A stretch of 64,000 bases of DNA, taken from assembly GCA_020796225.1 (NCBI GenBank), contig CM036753.1, positions 88,025,703-88,089,702 on the forward strand, read 5' to 3'. The stretch is from Arion vulgaris (taxonomy: Eukaryota > Mollusca > Gastropoda > Stylommatophora > Arionidae). Shown here piece by piece: positions 44,800 through 56,405 of the stretch. How positions within the stretch are numbered: position 1 is the first letter of the stretch; each line of letters opens with the position of its first letter. The notes beneath the pieces were generated by a model. That model was given only the letters and a program-made list of their open reading frames with translations. It had not been told where the DNA came from and did not search any database. A program made the position numbers and the translations under genes.

Positions 44800-44935
44800 G
44801 GGGACCCTCGCCGGTGCTACAGAGTTCATGCACTGCAGCTGAGATCTTCCTGTATAAGAAAGAGATCGGAGCACACATGGTTACTCACCAAAGTGCAATA
44901 ATGATGGTCCTGTCAATCACTCAATCAATCACACA
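44800..44935 (+). mobile_element. SINE-G copy
   Basis: 'gaccctcgccggtgctacag', 'ctgagatcttcctgtat', 'agaaagagatcggagcacac', 'aatgatggtcctgtc' and a tail of TCAA units. Preceded by (TA)n at 44750-44769. Confidence 0.6.
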
Positions 44936-45149
44936 CATACATATACATATACATGCATACACACAAATACACTCATATATATGCGACCTATTTTCTTCGA
45001 ATATAAGTGTAACCAAGACAGTAGTGGCATGTCAGGGAAGTAATACATCAACAAAAATAACATTACAGAAAATGTTAACCATCTAACACCAGTTCACAAA
45101 TTTTGCTATCGTGGGTCCTTACTGTCACCTTCTCTCTTGATGGATAAAT

Positions 45150-45665
45150 CAACGCACTAATAAATAGTGCGACTACTACATTCGGTAAACTATCAAAGAG
45201 AACGTGGAAACTAACATTGCAGACTTAAATTCAGATCTATCGTGTAATTAGCTCTTTACTATATGGCTCAGAAACATGGACAACCTACTCAAGATATGAG
45301 ATGAGCCTTAACATCTTTCACCAGTGGCGGCTCGTCATTAATGGTCAGTGGGGCCGAGCCCCACCAAAAATAATGTGTAACGTGTATTTATTATTTTATA
45401 AATTAAAATATAATCTAACCTAAAACCTTGATTTTTCGAAAATTTGTGTCTGGCCCCACCAACAAAAATGAGCACGAACCGCCACTGTCTTTCACCTTCG
45501 ATATCTCCACAAAATTATGAACATTAGGTAGGTGGTATGATAAGATAACCAACTCTGAAGTAATGCAACTTGAAAACGTGTCATCTCTGGAAACACTCAT
45601 TAATAGAAGAGACTACAATGGCTAGGAAACGTGTGAAGAATGGAAAATAGCGTCCTTGGTGACTT
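45150..45665 (+). mobile_element. LINE ORF2 fragment split by MITE-M
   Basis: Frames on either side of the MITE join to 'SLLYGSETWTTYSRYEMSLN' then 'IFHLRYLHKIMNIRWYDKIT' when one copy of 'tctttcac' is removed. This is the conserved region after the RT palm. Afterwards 'LENVSSLETLINRRDYNG' leads to decay. Confidence 0.7.
45322..45487 (+). mobile_element. MITE-M copy 2 (hAT-type MITE, 166 bp)
   Basis: Ends 'cagtggcggctcgtcattaa' and complement 'cagtggcggttcgtgctcat'. Exact 8-bp duplication 'tctttcac' at 45314-45321 and 45488-45495. Inner arms are also complementary ('gtggggccgag' / 'ctggccccac'). No coding capacity. Confidence 0.85.
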
Positions 45666-45714
45666 TGCTGAAAACTTTAGTGACGACTTCTGCAATTTTG
45701 ACTGTTAGATTTTA

Positions 45715-46065
45715 AGTTGTGGTAGCGGATAGAGGGCACCTCTATCAAAGGAGATGTAAAACGCCTCCTTCCCTCCGCTAGTCTACGGGACACCCTTGGG
45801 CAAGGTGGAGTATCCGTTTAGCCTCCCCGGCAGGGTCACGTGGAAGCCATGGGAGCAGGGGGTGGATGAGTGAGTGAGGGAGCAGCCGACAGAGTGTCAA
45901 TGGTTATGGTATCAAAACTCACGACGGTAGGCAGAGGATCATGGACCAGTATGGTCACTTCCAGGAAGGAAAGCAATGGCAGACTACCTTCCAAGACAAT
46001 GCCTAGAACACCCCAATATCAGACTCGATGAATATGCTTCAACTGATTGAATCTGGAAGTATGCG
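45715..46065. other. Higher-GC unclassified block, possible LINE or SINE part
   Basis: 'gcctccttccctccgctagt', 'gcctccccggcagggtcacg', 'gaaagcaatggcagacta' differ sharply in base composition from the surroundings. The last phrase resembles a motif often near retroposon 5' ends. No second copy here. Confidence 0.35.
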
Positions 46066-46480
46066 TGTGGAATGGGTGGACATCATTCGAGATCACATCT
46101 CAAGAAAATGACTTGGCTGTACACGCCTGGACATGCTGGAGTGCGGGGTAACGAGCGTGCTGACTCTCTTGCAAACAGTGCCCTGACTCAAGTGGGCAGA
46201 AGTATGGACAGAGCCGATATCATCAATGCGGTACGCTCTCAATTGTGTGACACGGGTGGGTCTCAGACGTTGGAACGAGTTCGAGAATTAGGCGTTAAGT
46301 TTGGACATGCCAGACAGTGTCGTCTTCGTGGTAGAGAGAGAAGATATAGTAATCAACTTCTCATGGGTACTGTGAGCAAATGGACTTTGGGATGGCTGCT
46401 GCAACGGAGGACAGAGCACGAATGGGAATGCCCAATGTGCCATGACGTCGATCGCATAACATAACATAACATAACCCCAA
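46066..46480 (+). pseudogene. RNase H-type LINE, RNase H end and zinc knuckle
   Basis: The open frame 46072-46464 reads 'MTWLYTPGHAGVRGNERADS' (RNase H motif with catalytic D), then 'LERVRELGVKFGHARQCRLR', 'GRERRYSNQLLMGTVSKWTL', 'TEHEWECPMCHDVDR' and stop, with a tail of four ATAAC units. It is uninterrupted for 130 codons, so relatively recent, but lacks the RT. It belongs to the I/Nimb group; sequence and tail differ from LINE-R, so it is a second family. Confidence 0.8.
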
Positions 46481-46489
46481 CAATAATGG

Positions 46490-46760
46490 GGACTCAAAAT
46501 CAAAGAAAACTGGCAAATACGAAAGAGAACATTGAAATATTTTGGACATATAAAAAGACTTGAAGGGCTGGAGAAGACCATCATGGAAGGAGGCATACCG
46601 GCAAAAAGAAGAAGAGGAAGACGACAGAGAAGATGGATTCAGGATGTAACTGATGGTCTGAACATGACGGCGGCAGAGGCAGGACATCTGGCCTATTAGA
46701 GAGAGAAGTTCCGGACGACTGTTGGGGTGGCAAGGTTCTGCTCAAGACAAACTATTTGAT
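46490..46760 (+). mobile_element. LINE 3' end fragment
   Basis: Frame-shifted 'TLKYFGHIKRLEGLEKTIM', 'KRRRGRRQRRWIQDVTD', 'AEAGHLAY' then 'TVGVARFCSRQTI'. This is the familiar C-terminal end of a Jockey/RTE-like ORF2, lying immediately after the ATAAC tail. Confidence 0.65.
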
Positions 46761-46872
46761 GATGAGATTTTAAGTACATAAAGATATTTGTTCTTCGTTT
46801 GCATTGAAGCATGGACGCTGATGTACGATGAAACATATATGTGTACTTCATCTCATTGTTTTGTAGCACTTC

Positions 46873-47037
46873 TTCAAGGATACATACAGATTTCAAACTA
46901 CGTTACAGATAGCATTGCGGGAGCTGAACCCAGACCACCAGCCTTGCGAAGCGAGTTCACTAACAACTACGCTACAGCGGCTCTCTTCAAGGATACGTAC
47001 ATATTTCTTACTACATTACAGATAGCATTGCGATCTT
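46873..47037 (-). mobile_element. SINE-J: tRNA-like unit between direct repeats
   Basis: The minus strand at about 46985-46914 reads 'gccgctgtagcgtagttgtt' ... 'ctgggttcagctcccgc', a clear tRNA-like unit with A and B box matches. It lies between two copies of a 47-bp sequence ('ttcaaggatacatacagatt' at 46873, 'ttcaaggatacgtacatatt' at 46987). The repeats are longer than a usual target duplication, so tandem duplication is an alternative. Confidence 0.5.
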
Positions 47038-47404
47038 TGTAGGTTGTGTTAGCTCTAACTGGTCACGAGAGAAGAGACAAAGTGATTACAGCTTGTTCTC
47101 TAGATAAACAGTTTGTTCAAGGCCAGCAACCTAAAAAACAAATTAAAAATAATAAGAACACTAACTCTCACAATAAGCTTCCAGCATGAGTCAAGAACAA
47201 CTCTCACGCGAGAGGCGCATTAAAGAAAATGGATACAAGTCAATTACAATTAAAAGTAACATCGCCAACAAGTCTTTTAATCGTCAGTGCATGCAATCGA
47301 ATAATCACATGGGAAATAAAAAATACACAAGAAACCATTGTATAACTATAAACTATACAAGCCCAAGGGACCGAAGGAAATTGAAATCTAAATAAAAAAT
47401 TTTA

Positions 47405-47522
47405 ATCTGATTTCACATTAAAATTATAGGTAAAACATGGAAAGAATTGGAAGGGATATCAGGATAGAAGAATAGCTGAAAGAAGGTTGTTGAAGACCTG
47501 CGCTTCGTTGGAAAAGATGAAG
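47405..47522 (+). mobile_element. LINE 3' end with GAAGAAG tail
   Basis: Reads 'GKTWKELEGIS' then by frameshift 'KKVVEDLRFVGKDEEEE'. Ending 'gatgaagaagaagaaatc'. Confidence 0.55.
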
Positions 47523-47689
47523 AAGAAGAAATCTGATTACCCGACACAAAAAAAAGGAACTGTGACAAATTCAATGAGACAAACAAATTAGTCCATAAGT
47601 GCTCCGATCTCTCCCTCAGTATGTCCATCAGCGTGACAACTAACGAACTGGTTCTATGAAATATAGTACAGTAGTTTTAGGTCTGTATT

Positions 47690-47960
47690 TAAGATAGTGA
47701 GCCGATTTACAACCAGCGTGACCTAGTTCAAACTCCACAGCAACCTGCTGCCTTGCAGGTCGGCTGTGACACCAAAGCTCGACAAAGATCGAACCAGTAA
47801 ACGCTGGCTGAAATCAGACACATCGCCGAAGGATAAACACCAGAGCTCCAAATGAAGCTGAGTTGTGACTGAATCACATCCGTTCTGATGTAGGCTGTTC
47901 ATATATCATAATAACAATGATCAAAATGACCGAGAAGAACGATCGACAACAAGAAGAAGA
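47690..47960 (+). mobile_element. Putative tRNA-related SINE
   Basis: 'gacctagttcaaactccaca' resembles a B box. Continues 'gctggctgaaatcagacaca' and ends 'caacaagaagaagaaac'. A single copy in the window, so classification is tentative. Confidence 0.4.
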
Positions 47961-47969
47961 AACTCACGA

Positions 47970-48150
47970 CAGCAAGTTTGGAAGCAAATTCGTTTACGTT
48001 GGAATTTTACAAAAGGTGTGTACCTTACCATTCAGAAAAGCAGTGGAAAGTTACTGAACGTATAAGTGGTGCCTAGTAAATCAACGACTCGTTTACTGTG
48101 ATTAATGGCTGCGTCCTGTAAAAGATATGCCGCAATTTTCATTTCAGTTT
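47970..48150 (+). mobile_element. SINE-E, 5'-truncated
   Basis: 'agtttggaagcaaattcgtt', 'ccattcagaaaagcagtgg', 'tgaacgtataagtggtgcct', 'gactcgtttactgtgattaa', 'gcaattttcatttcag'. Confidence 0.75.
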
Positions 48151-48244
48151 TTTTTTAATAACAGGTACAAACGAGTTTGCATAATTAATATATTGACAAA
48201 GAGGGATTCATCAGTCTGAATAGCAACCCAGATATACATAAATA

Positions 48245-48480
48245 GGGGGCTCTACGACGAAGTGGTTAATACGTTTGCTTGTCATTCCGAATGATGTGTG
48301 TTCGAATCCTGAATCAGTTTCATGTGCATTTTGTTCATGATATCTCTAGGATTGTTGCTGGAGGTATGAAGTTTGAGCTTTCCACAATACTTTTAGTAGA
48401 TGGAGTGTCATTTCTTCTTGCCGACAGGGCGGAACCATATGGGAAAACCCGGCAATGAAGTGAATACTGCCCTTTAGACC
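48245..48480 (+). mobile_element. SINE-D copy
   Basis: tRNA-like head 'gtggttaatacgtttgcttg' and 'gtgttcgaatcctgaatc' (both Pol III boxes recognisable). Body 'ctctaggattgttgctggag', 'gcggaaccatatgggaaaac', ending 'ctgccctttagacc'. Confidence 0.75.
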
Positions 48481-48844
48481 ATTTGTTGAGATTTAAAAAA
48501 AGATGTAATTAAACCAAAAAATAAGAAAAATATACTCATAGAAAGTATCTGTGATCCGAACTTGCCTCAAACGAGGGTCAATAGACGTTGAGAGAAATGT
48601 GTGTCATGGACCATAGGCGCAATGAATTAAAGTGAATTGGTCGCGTCAGGATCAGTGAACTTACACTAACCAAGAACCTGCTCCACCTTCACGTGGTGGC
48701 CGTTGAAACAGATTGCTACATTGAAGTCTGGCGAGACGGGTAGGGATCGAAGGTGAGCTACCATAAGATTAAGTGGTAGTCTAAGCTGAGTACTTGGAAT
48801 GAGATTTGTCCATACAATAGACAACAATGCCTCAAAGTGACTGC
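48481..48844. other. No recognised feature
   Basis: Moderate GC. 'cctgctccaccttcacgtgg' and nearby text could be retroposon but match nothing else here. Confidence 0.35.
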
Positions 48845-49060
48845 GTCTAGAATTAAATCTCTTATACCATCACAAACTTCTGCAAGAATTCATTGACAAA
48901 AAAACATTGGCCGTCTAGAAATAAATCTCTGATACCATCATAAACTTCTGCAAGAATTCATTGACAAGAAAACATTGGCCGTCTAGAAATAAATCTATGA
49001 TACCATAATAAACTTCTGCAAGAATTCATTGACAAGAAAACATTGACCGTCTAGAAATCA
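48845..49060. repeat. 68-bp tandem repeat, 3 full copies
   Basis: Unit starts ('gtctagaa') at 48845, 48913, 48981 and 49049 (partial). Copies differ at a few positions ('ctcttatacc', 'ctctgatacc', 'ctatgatacc'). Confidence 0.95.
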
Positions 49061-49644
49061 ACTACTGGCATCACATTTTTTTCTGTAAGGTAATTTTATT
49101 TGGGGTAGACAAACCATTATAAATTTAGGTGATGTTAATATCGCATTGCTCAAACGATGGCAGATCTGACATTCATGATAACTTTGAACTCTGGTATCTA
49201 AGAAGAATGGGACATAAATGACAGGGACATAACTAATTCTATCAGAAATGAGTTAGTGAATAGGATGAAAAGACTAGCTATATACAGATAGCCGATAAGA
49301 AAGTAGTTTTGTCATGCAGAAAGAAGATATACATGTGTTGTACAGATAGCTACCCAAGAACGCAATATTTATGTCATGCAGACAGACGCTAGCTGGATAG
49401 AGTGACAGATTGCGACGTTTTGTTTTCATTTTCTGAGAGTACGTTGGGGGATTCTGTAGGTCAGAGAAATAAAGGCGACTTGCCCGAGGCTGTCGCCACG
49501 CATATGCGGGTCATAGGTTTTATTTTCTCTCTAACAGAAAAAAACCAACTTGTGAACATACCAGAGATCGAACACGGAATGCATCTGAAACCTTACCGTG
49601 TATTGACAGTTCAACCATCCATTCTTCCCATATATATATTATTT
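49061..49644. other. No recognised gene
   Basis: An 83-codon frame (49402) has no similarity I know. Its middle contains a tRNA-like complement ('ccagagatcgaacacgg'), so a diverged SINE is possible. Confidence 0.35.
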
Positions 49645-49780
49645 TATAAATAGTTTACAAGCAATCAAGTACTCACAGTTTCCGTATCAATCCTTCATAT
49701 CTACTATAAATAGTTTACAAGCAATCAAGTACTCAATGTTTCCTCTATCAAGAATCCCCATATCTACTATAAATCCTTGT
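49645..49780. repeat. 60-bp tandem repeat, about 2.3 copies
   Basis: 'tataaatagtttacaagcaa' and 'tcaagtactcacagtttcc' at 49645, repeated at 49705 and partly at 49768. Confidence 0.85.
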
Positions 49781-49920
49781 CATTATAAATCTAAGTCTCT
49801 AAAAAAACAACGATCGTGTCTTTCATTCCTCCATTTGTTATGCTTCCAAACAAACAAACCTCAACCGCTCCTTTTTGTTTTCTTCCCTATAGAATTTCCA
49901 GCATGTATATTATTATTTTG

Positions 49921-50150
49921 GTGACATCTGTGGCTTAGGAGTTAGGGACTCGGTCTATTAACATCGCCATTCGGAGTTCGCTGCGGACAATTTGGTTGCA
50001 AATTGTTTCGCGTGGATATTTACAAAAGAATGATGCACCACCGTTCAGAAAGCAATAGCAAACTACTGAACGTAATAATGCCTAGAAAATCACAAACAGC
50101 GTTAAAAAGCTGGGGTTGATTCGCAAAGTCATGTAAAGGATATACAATTA
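49921..50150 (+). mobile_element. SINE-E subfamily copy
   Basis: Head 'gtgacatctgtggcttagga' and 'gactcggtctattaac'. Body 'caccgttcagaaagcaatag', 'caaactactgaacgtaat', 'gttaaaaagctggggttgat'. Same subfamily as 33608. Confidence 0.75.
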
Positions 50151-50863
50151 ACTTTATATTATTATTTATTCTTATTATCTCTTACTACCGTTTTCATCTA
50201 TAGTTATACCTCACGAACACTCCCTATTGTTATATTCTGGCACTTCAAAGACCTCACCCTGTAATTCCTTTTACAATATTCTACTCAACTGACACCTTCA
50301 ATAAGTTTATTAACAATAACAAATTAATGGTGACAAGAAAAAACGTGTACAGTTAAAACACTAGCGTCATCATCTTTATTTATTGAATATATTTTCCATC
50401 ATCAGTTTTCTAATCTCAAAGTAGACAAACGCTTTATTTACCGGAAGCTGAACTTCAACACTTCATTCAGTGTTTGCAGAGAAAATATGCACATCGTTTA
50501 TTATTTGGAAAAAGATATATTGCCCTTATCTTATAAATGACTGTTCTGAAGGGACTCTTTTGTGTGAATAAGGATTAGCTTATATAAATGGGAGACAGAC
50601 AAGCTTTCAATATAAGACTTTAAAGAAAGCAATTTTATTTTGGGAAGATGTTACGTTAACCTATAATGTCATGATCATGATTGGAAAGTCTGTTCGATAT
50701 AGATATTAGTTAATAATAATAATACAGCTGTTAGCATTCTGTACTTATTGAAATATAAGATTGACATTCGCATGATTAGAATGTCCCTTACATGAACATT
50801 GGAGAAGCGGAACTATATGTAAACAATGCATTATTCTCTGCATTTATTGTCAGTAGTAATAAT
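50151..50863. other. No recognised feature
   Basis: AT-rich. Confidence 0.4.
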
Positions 50864-51030
50864 CAGTGGCGACTCGTCATTAAGGGACAGTGGAGCCGGG
50901 TCCAACCAAAATTATGGTGCAACGTGTATTTATTATTTTATACATTAAAATATATCCTAGCTGAAACCATGATTTTTTTAGAAAATTTCTGTCTGGCCCC
51001 ACCAACAAAAATGATCACGAGCCACCACTG
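50864..51030 (+). mobile_element. MITE-M copy 3 (167 bp)
   Basis: Ends 'cagtggcgactcgtcattaa' and complement 'cagtggtggctcgtgatcat'. Flanks 'gtaataat' and 'ataataat' agree at 7 of 8. Same interior as 45322 ('caacgtgtatttattatttt'). Confidence 0.8.
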
Positions 51031-53354
51031 ATAATAATGATATTTCAATATAGTAGTTTAACTCGTTCGTATTATCATTATGCTACTAGATGTAGAACAG
51101 TGATGACTGTGCCATATTCAACTAGACACAAATTCAAATACAGATACCATCGATTCTTATTCCAAACCAAATAGTTTTTTGGGGTTTTTCACTAGAGAAT
51201 ATTAAACAAACCCAAAGTAACGGAAACGATATTGTCAGTCTAATCACTCTTGAAGCTAAATATAACAAAGATGACGTTTCAAGTTACTGATTAGGTTCTG
51301 TTAATCGGAAGTACTTGGTTTTTGTAATCGCAAGTACTGCAGTACTGACATATTCAATCCCGGATGATCGTCGTATAGATAATAAATAATAGATAGCATC
51401 AGACGTATTAATCATCAGAGGCCAGAAACAATTCAATTCTAGTAGAGTTCTGTCGTTTTTAAAGTGTGTACATATGTTAATACCAATAATAATGATAGAG
51501 TGATTTGTAAGCATGCACAGAATACATTAAAACTACAGTAATGCAATTTGTTAACCAAGTTTGAGAATAAGAAATATGATTTCTTGTAACTTTCACACAA
51601 GTATCGGCGTAGTCAAAGTTAGGGAGCTAATAACTTATATTTATTTAAATATCTTTTATTTTTCAATTGAAAACCGTCAGAACTTGAGATATTTCAGTGT
51701 ATGGCCTTAAAATGCAATGATATTGACATTGTTCTGGTGGTAATCTCAGAGTTAGAACTCTACCAAAAATCTGATGAAAGATTTACAGTGGCATCATGAA
51801 AACAAGAAACTCGTACACGAATTGTTTGAGCACGGTCCATCATAAATCAGTTGCAACACAGGATTGCGCAATATATCGCTCATAAATCAAGTTGCAACAC
51901 AGGTATTGCGCAATTACGCAGGTTTATATTCATTTCCTCGACAACTACCACTGGAATGAAATTTGCTTTGCACACCAAGAGAACACTATCTCAAAGCCCG
52001 GCGTCGTAGGTCTGTTGTGGTACCGTCGCCCTGACAGTTGTCTGTCTGGTCTCGCCAGCATGGTTGTTTGTGACAACTAGTACCCGTGCCCTATCAGATA
52101 TCGCTAAATTGAAATTTTTTCGGAGCAATATCTCCAACTAGACCTATTTGATCACTTGGAGTACCGTGTCGTTGGCTGCTTCTTGATTGATCCTGTCGGT
52201 GTGGGAAATCCTGCAAGTTATGTCGAATCTGTTTCCATTTTTCAGACAGGATAACAGAAGAAAAACATATGTCTTAGGAAGAGGGGATACATAATCAAAG
52301 TTCTAAAATAACTGAGGAGCATGCTTATTGCCGAAATGGTCTCATAGAAAATACGATCTAATGCTAGAGTGTTATATATTAATGCTCATATCAACAGAAT
52401 ATATCAGATTCAAGCTACACGTGTTGCTTATTTAATGTTGGGGTGATTCTTACACGGAACACTTTCACAGAGACAATGTTTCCAGAGAAAGTTATGTATA
52501 TATCTCATCCACAGAGAAGAAACATATTTGATAGAATTTAGACAGTCACAAAACTTTTCACAGAATGTGTATGGGAACCTGAACTGTTAGGGCGAACCAG
52601 TTATCTAAAACGGATGTACTTGGTTAAAGTGTGCAAATATCGCAGATTCACTGTAAACTTTCAGTGCAGTTCAATTCAGTTCATTGGCTTAAATTGAAAA
52701 AAAGTAAAGAATCGTTCTGTGTTAGTTATTCTAAAAGGAATTTGGAAAATAAGAAAGTATGTGACCATTATCTATATGCTTCTATTATCATCAAAGAAGA
52801 AAACAAGCTAAATATGAGACATTGGAATCACTGGCAACATGTCCATAAGATCATCAGTAAAGATAAATTGTAAATACTGGAGACAAACACATCACATCAG
52901 ATAGTAGGCACGACCGAAGAGGTATAGACGAGACCTTACCCTAGATTCACATCAAGTTTTGATAACAACATTGGCCATTACAAGCCAGGGACGTGCTAGA
53001 AAGATCGACCTAATCAAAGCTGGTTTTCTCATTTGGCTAGACAGCTTTGTCATCTCAAAGAAGTAATATTTGAATCTCCGAAATGCCAATGACTTTTCTT
53101 TCGTCTTTGTTGCATGGAATAGTGTGCTTCACAAGTAGACATCGACTTGCCAGAAGGATAGAGATAGAGAAATGGTTCGTAAATCAAAATACCAGCAAAC
53201 GTAGAACCATTGCTTTAAATGTTACCTTATTAACCCCTTCGAACTTTTAAGGATATAATGGCAACTGTATATTTTAAGATGACACAAAGCCAATATACTA
53301 GCTAATTTGGCATACAATAATAATAATTCATCTCGTACCGTTATACGTTACATA
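51031..53354. other. No recognised gene; one short duplication
   Basis: 51839-51914 holds a two-copy, 41-bp imperfect repeat ('gttgcaacacagg.attgcgc'). The remaining 2.2 kb is AT-rich with no similarity to the families here. Frames at 50792 and 52631 are short and unremarkable. Confidence 0.4.
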
Positions 53355-53575
53355 GGGCCTGCAAGTAATTTCTCCATACCGCTCTATCCTGGGCAACTCG
53401 CTCAATCTCATCCATGGAACTGAGACTATTATTTCTTGCCTCTCTCAGCAAAGTTCGTTTCAGGTCTCCTTAGGTCTCTCCTTAGGTCGACCTCTCTTCT
53501 TGAACCCTTTGCATCCGACTTCAATGCCTGCTTTGATATTCGTTGATCATTTCTCAGCATACATTTCAATATTAC
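53355..53575 (-). mobile_element. LINE-P 3' end
   Basis: Complement of 43700-43925: 'catagggcctgcaagtaatt', 'ctctatcctgggcaactcgc', 'tcaatctcatccatggaact', 'acttcaatgcctgctttgat'. It preserves the uninterrupted LINE across both the TTAA insertion site and the minisatellite seed seen at 7163-8660. Confidence 0.8.
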
Positions 53576-53659
53576 TGAGTCCAGTAGCAAAATAAATAGC
53601 GGAATGAAAGGGTTAAAACTTTAAATAAGTTTAACATTGCATATTTTAATGATATCATC

Positions 53660-53829
53660 GCCCGCCTGACCAGCGTGTTCGTAGCGCGTTGGACTATGGT
53701 GACAAGTCCTCTGTAGTGCGGGTTCAATTCCGCGGACTGGCAGAGAAAGCCACAGGTTCCCCAGATTTACGGTGTTCGTGGCACGAACCGAAACTTTCAG
53801 CTCAAGTGCTTCTGGATCGAAAAAATAAA
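53660..53829 (+). mobile_element. SINE-C copy with good tRNA-like head
   Basis: 'gcccgcctgaccagcgtgtt', 'cgtagcgcgttggact', 'gcgggttcaattccgcgg', then 'agatttacggtgttcgtgg' and 'gtgcttctggatcgaaaaa'. It lacks the internal 'gatgtccatgg' segment, so it is a shorter variant. Best B box of the family. Confidence 0.85.
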
Positions 53830-55136
53830 ATGATATCACCATTAATATATAAACAGGAACTGTGCACTGATTTGAAAACTAGTGAATCCAGACTAAAGTA
53901 GTTCACTATGCTCAGAAAACAGCAACTCATACAAAAATACTACAATGTTCTTAGACACTATTAAGATACGATCCATCTAATAAATCATAATTAATGACAG
54001 CTTACTTTCATGTATAGAGAGAATTCAGTCAATAGCTCACAAGAAGGAATTTGGCACTTTTATTTTCACTACTCTTGTCATATTTTGTACGTCTTCAGAC
54101 AACTAATTTGAACATTTCTTCCCCACTTAGGACACATTTATCTCATCAAATAAAATTTTATTCGTTCTAGTTTTCTTTGCATTATCTTGTTGCAAATATT
54201 CTTTTCTATTACTGGAATATACCTTATTCACACTCCATTAGTTCGTTCTCCTTCTTTTGTTTTCTTCAATCATGTTTTGCTCCAACGTCAGCATAGAAGA
54301 TATTTTCTAAAAGGGCTTTTGTGTGCGCTTCGTAAACAGTGTCTTTCGTTTCCTCTTATCTCTAAGTCCATCTTTTGCGTGACGGTCTTTGCTTTGTATC
54401 CATTGTATCAGTAACATTGCTCTTTGAGGCAATTAATCTGTTGTAATCTGCTTATGTGGTCGAACTATTTAATTTGTTGTTTCTTGATGAGTTCAGGACT
54501 GATGTTGAACACACTTTTCCTGATCGTCGGCAAAGAAATTGGTTTAAGAGTTCCCCAGGTTGTTTCCCTTGCAGGTGTTAGCTATTTGACAGATTTGACC
54601 GATATTTAGTTCGATATTTAGTTCGTTTATTTCCATACTTTATGTTTCCTTACATCTTCATACCATTTCTATTGAGTTCTGTGCAAATAAAACATATTTT
54701 CTGTTTAATATCCCAGATTTGTAATTTTTCTTTCAAATGATACACTTTTATGCTTACATTCTTGAAATCTACGTCATCCTCAATTGTTGTCTTCACATTG
54801 AAAGTTGACTGCAATGGACATCCTACATCCCCTGTTTCTTGCCATTATGTTGTACTCTGCAAGACTAATATGTTCACCTATTGATGTTTCTTCCACTTGT
54901 GCTTAGTCTTCCTCTTGCTCGTTGTCCTAAAACGTTTACCTTTAATACGATTTTGATCAATGTGTCATGTTACTTTATGTGAACGAAATATTTAATTTGT
55001 TTGATTTTTATTTTCTGTTGTTATTTTTCCTTCATTACTAAGTTTTCGGAACTTTTTTCTTGGTCCTTTCTTTCCATGAAATATGAAATATTCTTTTCTA
55101 TATACCCACGTCTCAAAAGCATTAGTTCATCATGTT
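53830..55136. other. No recognised gene
   Basis: T-rich; the frames at 54187 and 54424 are compositionally biased and not similar to known proteins. The minus strand from 54800 may be decayed LINE but I cannot read a motif. Confidence 0.35.
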
Positions 55137-55410
55137 ATCTTCATCTTATCTTATCTTAACCACATTTGCTGTGAAGCGTCGTGGAAAGTTAGTTTTCTAT
55201 CTTGTGCAAGGTGTGTTGCGCTTGACGTTGTCAATCCATGCTTTCGCAGGGACTCTAAGATGTTATCTATCCATCGTGTTCTTGGCCTGTCTCGCGCTCC
55301 GCGCCCTGAGTGTCGATTATTGTAGGCACGTGATGGTAGTAAGTGTGGTCCCATTCTCATTAGATGGCCGAACCACTTGATTCTTTGCTTTCTCGATGTA
55401 CTAAGCATTA
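55137..55410 (-). mobile_element. LINE 3' end with (AAGAT)n tail
   Basis: The minus frame 55151-55408: 'RKQRIKWFGHLMRMGPHLLP', 'RGARDRPRTRWIDNILESLR', 'ATHLAQDRKLTFHDA', followed by 'gttaagataagataagatga'. Same C-terminal architecture as LINE-Q but a different family and tail. Confidence 0.75.
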
Positions 55411-56397
55411 GTTATTTCTTTCAAATTCTTGTTATAATTGCTTTAAATATAGGGTTATCTATAAGTTGTACATTTTTCTATAATATCTTTTTAAAAAATA
55501 TCTTTTTATGTTCATTTTCTTTTTCTTTTATTGGAAAATACTACTTTGACATTCTCAGAACGTCTGCTCCAAATACAGCTTTTGCAGACGTAGTTCCTTT
55601 CTGTTATCGCAATTCCCACAATCAGAGTAGGTTGAGTATGCACGAATCTAACAGAACAAAACAATCTTTCCCCGTAAAATTCAAACTTGTCCACCTTTAT
55701 TTCCCTGGTGAGAAATTCTTAGAAACGAATAATGGCCGTGCCTACAGTAGGATCTTTATTAGACATCGACAGTTATTCCCCAATTCGTCTTGGAAACGGC
55801 ACTACCGGGGGCTGTAGAGTTAGTTGAGAATCGCTATTTGGAATTTTTATCTTCTTTCTGCTGCTTTAGACATACACGAGCAGACTAACCGACGTTTTGA
55901 CCAAAACTTCGTTTTCTAGCAAAGGAAACACAATTGGTCCTCTCTGTTTACTTTGTTTGATAACGTTTTTTTAGATAAAACGAATATTTATTAATCTATG
56001 GTAAATTAGATCAAACTATTGTAGTTGATGTTTTTATGTTTCACATTTGTTGTAATTGTTATACTACGGGCGATCATGTTGTTCATATATATATATATGT
56101 CTCCAAGATTGCACTAGTCTAATTTGTGCATTTTGTTGTACGGAAAGTGAATGTGCCATTCTGTCATCAAATCCATTCAAAGTCATTCAAATTCAGGAAC
56201 AAGTGCTATGGAAAGATCAAATAAACAAAATGTTAGGGTCAAGTTATTGCAACAGTCTGCACTCTGGTTGGGATAACTGTTAGGAATACGATAGATCAAC
56301 GCATGTAGTGAAACTCGATCCCTAGTAGTTGTCCGGCATTTTGTTAGCGACACTGGCACTCTGAGATGTTGTTCATTTGGTGTGCGAGCAAGTCTCC
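55411..56397. other. No recognised gene
   Basis: A 146-codon frame (55377-55817) starts inside the LINE complement and lacks recognisable domains. Short (AT)n at 56084-56098. Confidence 0.35.
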
Positions 56398-56405
56398 TTC
56401 TAGAC

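Noticed and set aside
55377..55817. 146-codon open frame
   Set aside because: Begins in the complement of a LINE tail; hydrophobic, T-rich composition without recognisable motif.
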